From a bacterium (lineage in GTDB: Bacteria > JAJVIF01): a stretch of DNA of 64,000 bases. Location: contig JAJVIF010000001.1 of NCBI GenBank assembly GCA_022072165.1, forward strand, positions 124,001 through 188,000, given 5' to 3'. A program made the position numbers and the translations under genes. Under the pieces are notes generated by a model. That model had not been told where the DNA came from and ran no database searches. It saw nothing but the letters and a program-made list of their open reading frames with translations. The first letter of the stretch is position 1, and every line of letters starts with the position of its first letter. Positions 9,045 to 18,346 of this stretch are shown one piece after another.

Positions 9045-9677
9045 ATGGGACGTTATCTCGGACCGGTCTGCCGGTTCTGTCGCCGCGAGGGCACCAAGCT
9101 CTACCTCAAGGGGAATCGCTGTTTTAGCCCCAAGTGCGCCATGGAAGAGGGGCGACGCCCCGATCCTCCTGGCGAGAAGCACTTCGGGCGCAAGTCGGCC
9201 TCGGACTACAAAGTGCAGTTGCGCGAGAAGCAGAAAGCCAAGCGCATCTACGGCATCTCCGAGCGCCAGTTCTCCAACTACTTTGCCAAGGCGAACCAGA
9301 AGGTTGGGGTCACAGGTGAACTGCTGCTCCAGTCCCTTGAGCGCCGGATGGACAACGTGGTCTATCGCATGGGTTTCGCCACCAGTCGCTCCCATGCTCG
9401 TCAGCTGGTACGGCACGGCCACTTCCTGGTGAACGGGAAGAAGGTCGATATCCCCAGTTACCAGTTGCGTCCTGGCATGCAGGTGGAAGTCCGGGAGGGA
9501 CGCTCCAAGAAGGGGCCGTTCCAGGAAATCCGGAACCTGTCACCGGAAGAGGTCCATTACCCCTGGCTGGAAGTGGACTTCAAGAATCTCCGGGGCACGT
9601 TCCGTGAAATCCCCCGGCAGGAGGATCTGGATCAGCAGATTCAGGCGCACCTCATCGTGGAGTTTTACTCCCGCTAA
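9045..9677 (+). CDS. rpsD: 30S ribosomal protein S4, zinc-binding type
   Basis: This 210-residue protein has the S4 RNA-binding domain (MDNVVYRMGFATSRSHARQLV, then HGHFLVNGKKVDIPSY). The N-terminus retains four Cys (9, 12, 26, 31), marking the zinc-containing form. S4 nucleates assembly of the 16S 5' domain and represses the alpha operon in E. coli. It lies between rpsK and rpoA as usual. Confidence 0.97.
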   Translation: MGRYLGPVCRFCRREGTKLYLKGNRCFSPKCAMEEGRRPDPPGEKHFGRKSASDYKVQLREKQKAKRIYGISERQFSNYFAKANQKVGVTGELLLQSLERRMDNVVYRMGFATSRSHARQLVRHGHFLVNGKKVDIPSYQLRPGMQVEVREGRSKKGPFQEIRNLSPEEVHYPWLEVDFKNLRGTFREIPRQEDLDQQIQAHLIVEFYSR

Positions 9678-9724
9678 GCGCCTATGTCGCTCTCTTTTGC
9701 CCCAATCCCCTGCAGGAGGCCAGG

Positions 9725-10759
9725 ATGGTCGAGACCACAACGAAGGTGTACCGGGCCGGCGAACTGCTGACCCGCCTCAACATCGAACTCCCGCATATCC
9801 GTACCGAGTGGAGCTCGGAAGATGGGCGGCAGGCCCGCTTCATCATCGGCCCCCTCGCCCCCGGTTTCGGGACCACCCTCGGCAACGCGCTCCGCCGGGT
9901 GCTGATTTCCAGCATCGCCGGCAGCGCTGTGGGCTACCTTCGCTTCGAGAAGGAACCCCTTCACGAGTACAGCGCCATTCCGGGTGTGAAAGAAGATGGC
10001 ATCGAGCTCCTGATGAACTTCAAGGGGCTCCAGGTCGCCCTGCAGGGCGATGCCAAGCATGCAGTCCTGCGCCTCGATGTCTCAGGGGTCGGTCAGGCGG
10101 TGGCAGGTGACATCCAGCCGCATCCCGACTGTGTCGTCCTGAATCCCGGAGCGCATCTGGCAACCCTCACCTCCGATGCTGCTGCGCTCAAGGTGGAAAT
10201 CGGTGTGAGCCGGGGTATCGGCTTCATCGCGGCCGAGGATCAGACGCCGAAGGAACTCAATCCCAACTGGGATGGCGAAGAGTTCCCGCACGGCGTGATC
10301 ACCCTCGACTCGAAGTTTTCGCCGATCCAGAAGGTGAACTACACCGTCCGGCATACCCGTGTCGCCCAGCACACCGAGTTCGATGAACTGGCGCTGGAGC
10401 TCCGGACCAACGGCGCGCTTTCCTGTGAGGAAGCCCTCACCGAGGCTGCAAACATCCTGCAGGCGTACTTCAGCCTCTTCTCCAAGAGCCAGCTGGAACT
10501 CGCGGACCTGGAAGTCGCGCATCGGGGACCCTCACCGGAGGAAGAACTCCTGGGACGTCCCATCGAAGACCTGGAACTCCCGGTCCGCCCGTACAACTGC
10601 CTCAAGCAGATCGGGGTCAAGACCATCGGGGAACTCATCGAGTGCTCCGAAGCGGAACTCCTCAAGCTCCGCAACTTCGGCGAGAAGTCGCTGATGGAAA
10701 TCAAAGAGAAGCTGGATCCCCTGGGCCTGAGTATCCGGGGCGGCCGGCGGAACGACTAG
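9725..10759 (+). CDS. rpoA: DNA-directed RNA polymerase subunit alpha
   Basis: This 344-residue protein has an N-terminal dimerisation domain (GPLAPGFGTTLGNALRRVLL-like block near residues 41-60). The C-terminal domain, from about residue 270, contains ELPVRPYNCLKQIGVKTIGEL and a helix-hairpin-helix (LRNFGEKSLMEIKEKL). It assembles RNA polymerase and contacts UP elements and activators. GCAGGAGG precedes ATG 9725. Confidence 0.98.
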   Translation: MVETTTKVYRAGELLTRLNIELPHIRTEWSSEDGRQARFIIGPLAPGFGTTLGNALRRVLISSIAGSAVGYLRFEKEPLHEYSAIPGVKEDGIELLMNFKGLQVALQGDAKHAVLRLDVSGVGQAVAGDIQPHPDCVVLNPGAHLATLTSDAAALKVEIGVSRGIGFIAAEDQTPKELNPNWDGEEFPHGVITLDSKFSPIQKVNYTVRHTRVAQHTEFDELALELRTNGALSCEEALTEAANILQAYFSLFSKSQLELADLEVAHRGPSPEEELLGRPIEDLELPVRPYNCLKQIGVKTIGELIECSEAELLKLRNFGEKSLMEIKEKLDPLGLSIRGGRRND

Positions 10760-10768
10760 GAGGACATC

Positions 10769-11161
10769 ATGCGACACCGCAAATCGCATCGCATGCTGAA
10801 TCGCCCTTGGAAGAGCCGGATGGCCCTGATCCGGACCCAGGCGCGACAGGTCCTGCAGCATAGACACATCGTGACCACCGACGCCAAAGCCAAGGAAGTC
10901 CAGGCGTTCCTGGAGCCACTCCTGACCAAACTCATCGCCGGCGGACAGCACAACCTCCGCCTGGTGGAAGCCGAAATCAACGACCGCCAGCTCCTCTTCG
11001 ATGTCACCACCAACGTGGTGCCCCATCTGGCCGGGCGGCCTGGTGGGTACACCTCCATCATCAAGATGGCCCCCCGTCGCGGTGATGGCACTCCCCGCAG
11101 TCTGCTGCAGATAAATCTGCCGCAGGCGGTGACGGTGGAGGAGACGGAAGACGCCGGGTAG
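10769..11161 (+). CDS. rplQ: 50S ribosomal protein L17
   Basis: This 130-residue protein has the L17 N-terminus MRHRKSHRMLNRPWKSRMAL and the motif HRHIVTTDAKAKEV. L17 lies near the peptide exit tunnel. It begins 9 nt after rpoA with AGGAGG, the conserved rpoA-rplQ pair. The C-terminus is slightly longer than the bacterial mean. Confidence 0.97.
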   Translation: MRHRKSHRMLNRPWKSRMALIRTQARQVLQHRHIVTTDAKAKEVQAFLEPLLTKLIAGGQHNLRLVEAEINDRQLLFDVTTNVVPHLAGRPGGYTSIIKMAPRRGDGTPRSLLQINLPQAVTVEETEDAG

Positions 11162-11167
11162 TGACCG

Positions 11168-12022
11168 ATGAGGAGCGACGCCGGGGAGGGTCTCCTCTTC
11201 CGCTGGCGCGGACTCCTCGCCTATAACGGCACACCCTTTCAGGGCTGGCAACGTCAGCCCGCCGGACAACCGACAGTCCAGGGAGCCCTGGAAGAGGCCT
11301 TAAGTCTCCTCTGCCAGCATCCCGTCCCGACTGTAGGTGCCAGTCGTACCGATACGGGGGTCCATGCTTTCGGGCAGACGATCCACGCCACCACCGGATG
11401 CTGGCATCCCGTCCACTGGTGGCTCCCCCGGCTCCACGGGATCCTCCCGCCGGAGTTACGGGTGCTCGACTGGCAGGAAGCGCCCTGGGACTTCCACGCG
11501 AGGCACCAGGCCGCCGGAAAAACGTACGCGTATGACTGGAGCTGGGGGGCTGCCGCCCAACTCCTCCGGACCGCAGGGAGCAGCGGGCTCACGCCCTGGC
11601 ACCTGAAAGCGGTCCCGGACCCGGACCGACTGGAGCAGGCGCTGCGCCAGTTACGGTCCCAGGACGACTGGACCAGCTTCACGAGCGAGTCCGCGCCGCC
11701 CCGACGGGTCCTCTCGGGTCTCTGGTTTGCTCATCAGCCGGGACGTGCCCGGATGGTGATCCAGGGACCGGGTTTCCACTTCCAGCAGGTCCGCCGGATC
11801 GCCCACGCGGTCGCAGGCGTCGCCACTGGAGCCCTCGCACCATCGGCCTTCGCAGCCCTGCTGCAACGGCCCCGATGGAACGCGCAGGAGCAGCCAGCAC
11901 CGCCGCAGGGTCTGGTGCTGGTGGCAGTACACTACGACGCAGGGTCCCTGGGCCAGCTGCCGGACACCGCACTTGCGGGCTGGTGGCCGGACTCCCGGAC
12001 CATCGAGGTGAAGGCGCTGTGA
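11168..12022 (+). CDS. truA: tRNA pseudouridine(38-40) synthase
   Basis: TruA converts U38-U40 of the tRNA anticodon arm to pseudouridine. The protein has 284 residues. It contains YNGTPFQGWQRQ near residue 19, the catalytic Asp62 in SRTDTGVHA (Thr replaces the usual Ala after the Asp), a FHARHQAAGKTYAYDW block and the C-terminal FHFQQVRRIAHAVAGV. Its TGA overlaps the GTG of rplM by 4 nt. Confidence 0.93.
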   Translation: MRSDAGEGLLFRWRGLLAYNGTPFQGWQRQPAGQPTVQGALEEALSLLCQHPVPTVGASRTDTGVHAFGQTIHATTGCWHPVHWWLPRLHGILPPELRVLDWQEAPWDFHARHQAAGKTYAYDWSWGAAAQLLRTAGSSGLTPWHLKAVPDPDRLEQALRQLRSQDDWTSFTSESAPPRRVLSGLWFAHQPGRARMVIQGPGFHFQQVRRIAHAVAGVATGALAPSAFAALLQRPRWNAQEQPAPPQGLVLVAVHYDAGSLGQLPDTALAGWWPDSRTIEVKAL

Positions 12023-12501
12023 AGCAGACCATTAGCACCAACTCGGCGACCGCTGACCGTCGCTGGTACATCATTGATGTCGCCGGTATGCCGTTGGGGC
12101 GCGCCGCCAGCGCGATTGCGTCGGTGGTCCTGGGCAAGCACAAGCCGGACTTCAACTACAACGTTGACACCGGCGACTTCGTGGTGGTCCTGAACGCAGC
12201 GCAGGTCCAGGTGACCGGTGCCAAGGGGACCGACAAGTTCTACCACTGGCATAGCCGCTATCCGGGCCACATGCGAACCCGGTCCCTGAACCAGCTGATG
12301 GATCAGGACCCGCGCTATGTCGTGGAACTGGCCGTGCGCCGGATGCTGCCGAAGTCGAAGCTCGGCAATCAGCTCCTGCAGAAGGTCAAAATCTACAAGG
12401 ATGCGGAAGGGGCCACTCGTCACAGTGCCCAGCAGCCGCAGCCGTTCCCCGAGCATGTCCTGGTCGGGCCACGTCGCGCCCGCCCGGTCCGCTCTCGCTA
12501 A
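12019..12501 (+). CDS. rplM: 50S ribosomal protein L13
   Basis: L13 motifs are clear: WYIIDVAGMPLGRAAS, AIASVVLGKHKPDF and AVRRMLPKSKLGNQLL. The GTG at 12019 overlaps the truA stop as GTGA and gives 160 residues, a little above the usual 142-150 because of the N-terminal leader and C-terminal tail. L13 is an early assembly protein of the large subunit. It is followed by rpsI, the conserved pair. Confidence 0.95.
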   Translation: MKQTISTNSATADRRWYIIDVAGMPLGRAASAIASVVLGKHKPDFNYNVDTGDFVVVLNAAQVQVTGAKGTDKFYHWHSRYPGHMRTRSLNQLMDQDPRYVVELAVRRMLPKSKLGNQLLQKVKIYKDAEGATRHSAQQPQPFPEHVLVGPRRARPVRSR

Positions 12502-12544
12502 CCGCCCTTTGTTCGCCTGACACGCCAAGGAGACGTTCCAACAG

Positions 12545-12955
12545 ATGGCAACCGCAACTGCACCTAAGCTCACTCAGTGGCATGGCCTCGGCCGGCGCAA
12601 GACCGCAACCGTGCGTGTCTTCCTCCGCCCCGGGAGCGGCAATATTGTGGTCAATGGCAAGGATAGCCATGACTACTTTACCCGCGCCCGACACTTCGAG
12701 GCGATCCTCCAGCCCTTCGAGGTGACCGGGACCCTGAATCAGTACGATGTCCTGGTGACCGCCCGTGGCGGTGGCGTGGTGGGGCAGGCGGACGCGATCA
12801 AGCTCGGCATCGCCCGGGCCCTGGAGCGGATGGATCCCGCCATGCGCCAGGTCCTGAAGTCCAATCATTGCCTGACTCGCGATCCGCGCGAGAAGGAACG
12901 GAAGAAGTACGGGCAGAAGCGCGCCCGCAAGCAGTTCCAGTTCAGCAAGCGCTAA
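12545..12955 (+). CDS. rpsI: 30S ribosomal protein S9
   Basis: This 136-residue protein has GLGRRKTATVRVFLRPGSG near the N-terminus, GQADAIKLGIARAL in the core and the invariant C-terminal KKYGQKRARKQFQFSKR, which reaches the P-site tRNA. A short N-terminal addition precedes the core. It ends the ribosomal block and is followed by a strong terminator. Confidence 0.97.
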   Translation: MATATAPKLTQWHGLGRRKTATVRVFLRPGSGNIVVNGKDSHDYFTRARHFEAILQPFEVTGTLNQYDVLVTARGGGVVGQADAIKLGIARALERMDPAMRQVLKSNHCLTRDPREKERKKYGQKRARKQFQFSKR

Positions 12956-12987
12956 GACGCTATCGGCTGGATCACAGACCTCCTGTC

Positions 12988-13022
12988 GCGTCCCCCGGTT
13001 GTTGCCGGGGGACGCCCGTTTT
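12988..13022 (+). terminator. Intrinsic terminator after rpsI
   Basis: A perfect 11-bp stem (12988-12998 with 13005-13015) closes a TTGTTG loop and is followed by CCGTTTT. It ends the alpha-operon transcript. The rest of 12956-13203 shows no gene. Confidence 0.9.
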
Positions 13023-13203
13023 CCGGAAGCTGACAGGCAAAATGGCAGGTGCGAGATCGTCAATGCCTCTAAAAATGAGGAAGATGGACGATGCTCCATC
13101 GAATCGCGATAGTATGTACGTTGGCACTCACGAGGATGCCAGCGTCAGGGGCGGCTGAACATCCCGACGCTTCGACCAGTCTCAGCACAGGAGGGTTTCG
13201 GGC

Positions 13204-14067
13204 ATGCTACCGCTGACATCCCCGCTGGCCCTTGTGCGACTCCTGGTCGAGCTATTCGTCCTCACCGTCATCGTCCACCGGGTCATTCTGATCTTCCGAT
13301 CCGGGCGCGCGACCGGGATTCTCTTCACCCTCGTGTTCCTCGGCCTGATCTTCTTCGCCGCCAGCCTGCTCCAGATGCGGGTGGTGGTCTGGATCTTCCG
13401 GGAACTCGCCCCGATTCTCGGTATCGTGCTCGTAATCGTCTTCCAGCCGGAGATTCGCAAGGCACTGGAGCGAAGCGGCAACATGGGAGCGGTCCTGGCG
13501 ACCGGGCTGCGCGGACGCACGGAAGAGGCGAAGCGGATCATCGATATCCTGGTCCGGGCAGCCGAGGAGTTTTCGGAGCGGCGCATTGGTGCGCTCATGG
13601 TGATCGAAATCGGCACACCTCTCGACAGCTACATCGAGACGGGGGAGTCCATCGATGCCCGCCTCTCGCCCGATTTGCTCGAGAGCATCTTCCTTCACAC
13701 GTCCCCACTGCACGATGGGGCTGTCATCATTCGTGGCGGACGCCTGGTTGCCGCACGGTGCTATCTCCCACTGACTGAAAACACGGAGTTACCGGCTTAC
13801 TTCGGAACACGGCACCGGGCAGCTGTGGGACTGAGCGAACTCACCGACGCCATGATCCTCGTGGTCAGCGAAGAGACCGGGCGGATGAGCATTGTGCATC
13901 TGGGGCGGGTCGCCGAAGGGCTGACCGCGGTCGCGCTGAAGTACCAGATGCAGAGCATTCTCTCGCCCAGTGCCAATGTGGCGTCACCGGTCGATGCCCG
14001 TCCCGAACGTGAGGATGAAGAGCGAGCGGGTAAAGCGCTGCTTGCGGTGTCGGAGGTCCGGGACTAA
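13204..14067 (+). CDS. cdaA: Diadenylate cyclase CdaA
   Basis: CdaA makes the second messenger c-di-AMP from two ATP at the membrane. Three hydrophobic helices span about residues 8-82. The DAC domain follows, with the catalytic DGA at 171-173 (SPLHDGAVIIRGG) and RHR at 203-205. The length of 287 fits the family. The gene is followed 3 nt later by ybbR and then glmM, the classic three-gene unit. GGAGGG precedes ATG 13204. Confidence 0.95.
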   Translation: MLPLTSPLALVRLLVELFVLTVIVHRVILIFRSGRATGILFTLVFLGLIFFAASLLQMRVVVWIFRELAPILGIVLVIVFQPEIRKALERSGNMGAVLATGLRGRTEEAKRIIDILVRAAEEFSERRIGALMVIEIGTPLDSYIETGESIDARLSPDLLESIFLHTSPLHDGAVIIRGGRLVAARCYLPLTENTELPAYFGTRHRAAVGLSELTDAMILVVSEETGRMSIVHLGRVAEGLTAVALKYQMQSILSPSANVASPVDARPEREDEERAGKALLAVSEVRD

Positions 14068-14070
14068 TCC

Positions 14071-15327
14071 ATGAATCTCATGGGACTCAGCGGATTTCGC
14101 GACGACTGGCCGACCTGGATCCTGGCGCTCGTTATCGCCATCGGGTTGTACTACTTCGTCAGCCAGACCGAGCCCATCGAAGTCCACTCGCGGGCGGTTG
14201 ATTTGATCGTCGTCCAGAGCCCGGCAGTCGCGGTGGCTTCCGCCCTTCCGACTGAAGTCAACATGCGGGTCGAAGGACCCAAAGAAGCCATCAAGGCGTA
14301 TCTCGACTCCGAGCCGAAAGCCGAGCTCATTCTGACGAATGCCACCGAAGGGCCGGGGCAGGAACTCCGGTTCGCCATCCGCCCGGAGCCGACCCTGGGG
14401 CAGGTGAAGGTGACCCTGACACCCCAGGTCTTCCTTGTGGACCTGGAGCGACGCACCACCCGGCAGTACCGGCCCCAACTCCGTACCATTGGTGACCTGC
14501 GCGAAGGGCTGGTCATGGCGGATGAACTGGAAGGATTGCCGCAGCAGGTCATGGTGTCCGGTCCTGACAAGCGGATGCAGGAACTCGCAGAAGTCGTCTT
14601 CCGGGTCGACCTTAGCAAGTTCGAGGGTGTCACGCAGCAAAAAGTGAACTTTCAACCCATCGACGCCGTGGGCGTCAAAGTCCCCTTTCTCCAGATCACG
14701 CCAGCGGATGCTGACGTCCGCTTCTTTGTCTCCCGCAAAGAGGAGTCGGTCCGGATTCCGGTGCTGCCCCAGCTTACCGGTGGACCCGCACCAGGCTGGC
14801 TGCTCAAGGAGATGCGGGTCGAGCCCAACACCGTGGAAGTCTCCGGCCCCGGCAAGGAACTCGCGCGACTTCAGCGACTCCTCACAGACCCCATCGCGAT
14901 AGATGGGATCTCCACCGATCAGACCTACACCGCGAAAGTCGCGATCCCCAAGAGCGGCGGTTACAACGTGACTCCAACCACGGTCACGGTCCGGCTCTTA
15001 CTGGAGCGACTCTCTGGCCGGCGGACGTTCGGTGGGATTCCCATCGCACTCATTGATCAGGCGCAGGGGATGCGCTACTCGATCGCGCCCGCTGAGTTTC
15101 AGATTACGGTCCAGGGGGACCTGGATGTTCTGGAAGCGATGCTGGATGGCAGCCTCCGGGCCCAATTAAGGGTGGCGTCATTCCCCGCAGGAGAGCATCA
15201 GGTACGGGCGGATGCACTGGTGCTGGCCCTGCCACCGGGGATTGCGATTCTGAATCGTTCCCCGGAGATGCTGCAATTGTCAGTCGTCGCCCAGGGTAAT
15301 CCCGATTCAGTCCCAGGCACCCCCTGA
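14071..15327 (+). CDS. ybbR: YbbR-domain protein (CdaA regulator type)
   Basis: This 418-residue protein has one transmembrane helix near residues 14-31 (TWILALVIAIGLYYFV), then several extracytoplasmic YbbR-like beta repeats (for example ELEGLPQQVMVSGP and VEPNTVEVSGPGKEL). YbbR/CdaR proteins bind CdaA and modulate c-di-AMP synthesis; that role here is inferred from adjacency to cdaA. The C-terminal third is less typical. Confidence 0.88.
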   Translation: MNLMGLSGFRDDWPTWILALVIAIGLYYFVSQTEPIEVHSRAVDLIVVQSPAVAVASALPTEVNMRVEGPKEAIKAYLDSEPKAELILTNATEGPGQELRFAIRPEPTLGQVKVTLTPQVFLVDLERRTTRQYRPQLRTIGDLREGLVMADELEGLPQQVMVSGPDKRMQELAEVVFRVDLSKFEGVTQQKVNFQPIDAVGVKVPFLQITPADADVRFFVSRKEESVRIPVLPQLTGGPAPGWLLKEMRVEPNTVEVSGPGKELARLQRLLTDPIAIDGISTDQTYTAKVAIPKSGGYNVTPTTVTVRLLLERLSGRRTFGGIPIALIDQAQGMRYSIAPAEFQITVQGDLDVLEAMLDGSLRAQLRVASFPAGEHQVRADALVLALPPGIAILNRSPEMLQLSVVAQGNPDSVPGTP

Positions 15328-15406
15328 TCTCCCTTCCATAAATGGGCCGTTGTACACTCCCGAACTGGTAGCGTTGCGACGCCGTTCGCCGACGCCAGGA
15401 GGGATC

Positions 15407-16759
15407 GTGCACTACTTCGGAACGGATGGCATACGGGGCGAAGCTGGGACCTGGCTGACGGCGGATCTCGCGCTTCGCATTGGGCAGGCCACCGCGACCG
15501 TCCTTGGACAGCCCGGTGATCTCTTCGTCCTGGGGGAAGACCCCCGCCTTTCCAGCGACATGCTCGCCGCTGCTTTTGCCGCCGGCCTCATGGCGGCTGG
15601 CTGCGATGTCGAGCCGCTGGGGCGGATCCCGACGCCCGGGGTCGCCTACGTCACCCGGACTCATCAGGCGGTGGCAGGAGCCATGATTTCTGCCTCGCAC
15701 AATCCTGTGCAGGACAATGGCATCAAGCTCTTTGCCGGTGATGGCTACAAGCTTCGGCTGAGCCAGGAGGCGGCCATCGAGGCGTGTCTCGCAGACCCCG
15801 CGACTCTGCGGCAGGCCAATGGCTACACCACCGGACATTTCCGCCGCCGTCAGCATGGCGATGTTGAGTATCGCCAGTACCTCCGCAGCATTCCGGCGAT
15901 GCCACTAACGGGACTGAAAGTGGTCATCGATTGCGGCTTCGGGTCCGCTGCCACCGCAGCCCCGGAAGTTCTGGAGAGTCTGGGCGCGAATGTCGTCGCG
16001 ATTAATTGCTCTCCGGACGGTGCCCGCATTAATGTCGACTGCGGCTCGGAGCATCCCGAAGATGTCATGCGAATTGTCACTGGCATCGGTGCGGACCTGG
16101 GGATCGCGTATGACGGCGATGCTGATCGCGCGATTCTGGTGGACGAAACCGGCGCTGTGGTCGATGGCGATCACATCCTCTGTATGTGGGCCCTCGAACG
16201 TCTGCGCCAGGGACATCTGCCGGGGAACTGCGTGGTCGGCACCATCCTCACCAATCAGGGGCTGGAAGCGGCACTCGCTCCTCGAGGCGCTCGCCTGGAG
16301 CGCGTGGATGTCGGCGACAAGTACATTGCCTGGCGGATGCAGGAACTGGGGGCATGTCTCGGCGGAGAACAGTCCGGACACCTCATTTTTGGTGACCATG
16401 CCACGACCGGCGATGGCATCCTCACGAGCCTGAAAGTCGCTGAACTCGTGGTGAAGACTGGGCAGCGCCTGTCGGAACTGGCGCATCAAATGGAGCCGTT
16501 TCCCCAGGTCGCCCTCAATGTCCCGACCAGGGATCGCAACAGTTGGAAGCACGATGCGACTCTCACTGGCAGTCTGGAAGCCCTCAGCGCGGACCTCCTG
16601 CAGGAGGATGGGGGACGTCTGCTGGTGCGTCCTTCGGGGACCCAGCCCCTGATTCGGGTGATGGCCGAGAGCCGGACGCCGGATTGCGCGACCCGCTATG
16701 CCGAACAGGCGGCGGCAGCGCTCCGGTCATGGCTGGAGGTGCAGGGCCAACTGGCCTGA
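15407..16759 (+). CDS. glmM: Phosphoglucosamine mutase
   Basis: GlmM converts glucosamine-6-phosphate to glucosamine-1-phosphate for peptidoglycan synthesis. The phosphorylated serine is Ser97 in ISASHNP, the metal loop is YDGDADRAIL and the phosphate-binding loop is RPSGTQPLIRVM. GTG 15407 gives 450 residues, with the conserved FGTDGIRG right at the N-terminus and an AGGAGGG 4 nt upstream. An in-frame TTG at 15350 would add 19 non-conserved residues. It completes the cdaA-ybbR-glmM unit. Confidence 0.94.
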   Translation: MHYFGTDGIRGEAGTWLTADLALRIGQATATVLGQPGDLFVLGEDPRLSSDMLAAAFAAGLMAAGCDVEPLGRIPTPGVAYVTRTHQAVAGAMISASHNPVQDNGIKLFAGDGYKLRLSQEAAIEACLADPATLRQANGYTTGHFRRRQHGDVEYRQYLRSIPAMPLTGLKVVIDCGFGSAATAAPEVLESLGANVVAINCSPDGARINVDCGSEHPEDVMRIVTGIGADLGIAYDGDADRAILVDETGAVVDGDHILCMWALERLRQGHLPGNCVVGTILTNQGLEAALAPRGARLERVDVGDKYIAWRMQELGACLGGEQSGHLIFGDHATTGDGILTSLKVAELVVKTGQRLSELAHQMEPFPQVALNVPTRDRNSWKHDATLTGSLEALSADLLQEDGGRLLVRPSGTQPLIRVMAESRTPDCATRYAEQAAAALRSWLEVQGQLA

Positions 16760-16764
16760 TTCCG

Positions 16765-18309
16765 ATGCAGGTCATTCGCACCGCCACCATGCGCGAGCTG
16801 GACGCCCGAACCATCGGGGAGTACGGGATTCCCTCGCTGGAACTCATGGAGCGGGCGGGTCGGGGTTGTGTCGAGGCAATCCTCCAGCGGTACCCGGACA
16901 TCGGACGACGGGATGTCCATGTCCTGTGCGGACGAGGCAACAACGGTGGCGATGGCTTTGTCATTGCCCGGTACCTGGCGGCAGAGGGGGTCCGGGTACG
17001 GGTCTATGCCACCCATGATCCTGCGGCATGTTCCGAAGACTGCCGCACGAATTGGGAGCGACTCCTGGCCGATGTCCTGGTAGTTCCCCTGGCGCAGAAT
17101 CGTGAGCTCCCGGACTTCGCCAGCCTCCTGGGTCCCCGGGATCTGGTGATCGATGCCCTGCTGGGTGTCGGTATCCGCAGTCCGCTGGAGTCGCCCTACC
17201 GGGAACTGGTGCTCGCGCTGCAGGGGACACCTGCGCAGGTGATCGCCATCGATGTCCCGACCGGAGTGGGGGAGGACAACGGGCAAATCACCGACCCCTG
17301 CATCACCGCGCACTGGACGCTGTCCATCGGTTTTCCCAAAGTGGGACTCTATCTGGAACCGGCAGCGGTGCACACCGGCCCCATTGATGTCATTCCCCTG
17401 GACTACCCCGCACCGCTGCTGGCGGACTATCCCGCATCGCTCCAGATTCCGGACCCGGCGAGCATCGCAGCTCATCTGGTGGCGCGTCGACCCGATAGTC
17501 ACAAAGGATCCTATGGACGCCTGCTCATTTTGGGGGGCAGTCGGGGGATGAGTGGCAGTGTCGCCCTGGCCGCAGAAGCGGCGTTCCGGTCGGGGGCCGG
17601 TATGGTGGCGGTCGCGACCGCCGTCAGTGCACAGCCGATTGTGGCGGGACATCTCCGGGAAATGATGACCATTGCCCTGCCCGAGACACCAGAAGGCGTG
17701 ATCAGCCCCCTCGCTCTTCCGACCCTCCTCCCCTGGCTCGACTGGGCTACCACCCTGGCTTTTGGTCCCGGACTCACAACCCAGCCTGCCGCTCGGTCCC
17801 TGGTGGGGGCCGTGCTGGATCATTGGGCGGGCCCTCTCGTGCTGGATGCCGATGCCCTGAAGATTGCAGGTCAACACCTGGAGCGCCTGGCGGGTCGCGA
17901 TGTCCCTGCTATCTGTACACCCCATCTGGCAGAAGCTGCAGCATTGCTGGGCATCGCGCAGGACGCCATCAGCACCCGGCGTCTGGATACCGCGCTGGAA
18001 GCGGCAGAGCGGCATCAGATCGTGTTACTCCTCAAGGGCTACCGGACAGTTATCGCGGCACCGACAGGCGAGGCGGTGATCTCGACTGTCGGCAATCCAG
18101 GACTCGCCTCTGCCGGCACCGGCGATGTCCTGACCGGCATCATCGGGGGGCTCCTGGCGCAGGGTCTCTCGCCCTTCGAGGCGGCCTGGGTCGGCGCCTG
18201 GCTACATGGGAAAGCGGCGGATCAGGCCGCACTCCGCGTGGGGGAGATCAGCCTGATGGCCCGCGATGTCATTCGTGCCCTGCCAGCGACCCTCCTCGCG
18301 TTGCCCTAG
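16765..18309 (+). CDS. nnr: Bifunctional NAD(P)H-hydrate epimerase / ADP-dependent dehydratase
   Basis: This 514-residue fusion repairs hydrated NAD(P)H. The N-terminal epimerase domain (about 1-215) shows RELDARTIGEYGIPSLELME and GRGNNGGDGFV. The C-terminal ribokinase-like dehydratase (about 230-514) shows SHKGSYGRLLILGGSRGMSG, FGPGL and the catalytic SAGTGDVLTGIIGG. It starts 5 nt after glmM. The upstream in-frame region (from 16543) lies inside glmM and was rejected. Confidence 0.94.
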   Translation: MQVIRTATMRELDARTIGEYGIPSLELMERAGRGCVEAILQRYPDIGRRDVHVLCGRGNNGGDGFVIARYLAAEGVRVRVYATHDPAACSEDCRTNWERLLADVLVVPLAQNRELPDFASLLGPRDLVIDALLGVGIRSPLESPYRELVLALQGTPAQVIAIDVPTGVGEDNGQITDPCITAHWTLSIGFPKVGLYLEPAAVHTGPIDVIPLDYPAPLLADYPASLQIPDPASIAAHLVARRPDSHKGSYGRLLILGGSRGMSGSVALAAEAAFRSGAGMVAVATAVSAQPIVAGHLREMMTIALPETPEGVISPLALPTLLPWLDWATTLAFGPGLTTQPAARSLVGAVLDHWAGPLVLDADALKIAGQHLERLAGRDVPAICTPHLAEAAALLGIAQDAISTRRLDTALEAAERHQIVLLLKGYRTVIAAPTGEAVISTVGNPGLASAGTGDVLTGIIGGLLAQGLSPFEAAWVGAWLHGKAADQAALRVGEISLMARDVIRALPATLLALP

Positions 18310-18334
18310 TAGCTGCCAGGAGCGCAGGTCGTCC

Positions 18335-18346
18335 TACAATCGCGTA
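18335..18346 (+). promoter_or_regulatory. -10 box with leaderless start for the 18346 gene
   Basis: TACAAT (18335-18340) lies just 5 nt before ATG 18346, so the predicted transcript starts at or within the start codon. No ribosome-binding site is needed in that case. Confidence 0.5.
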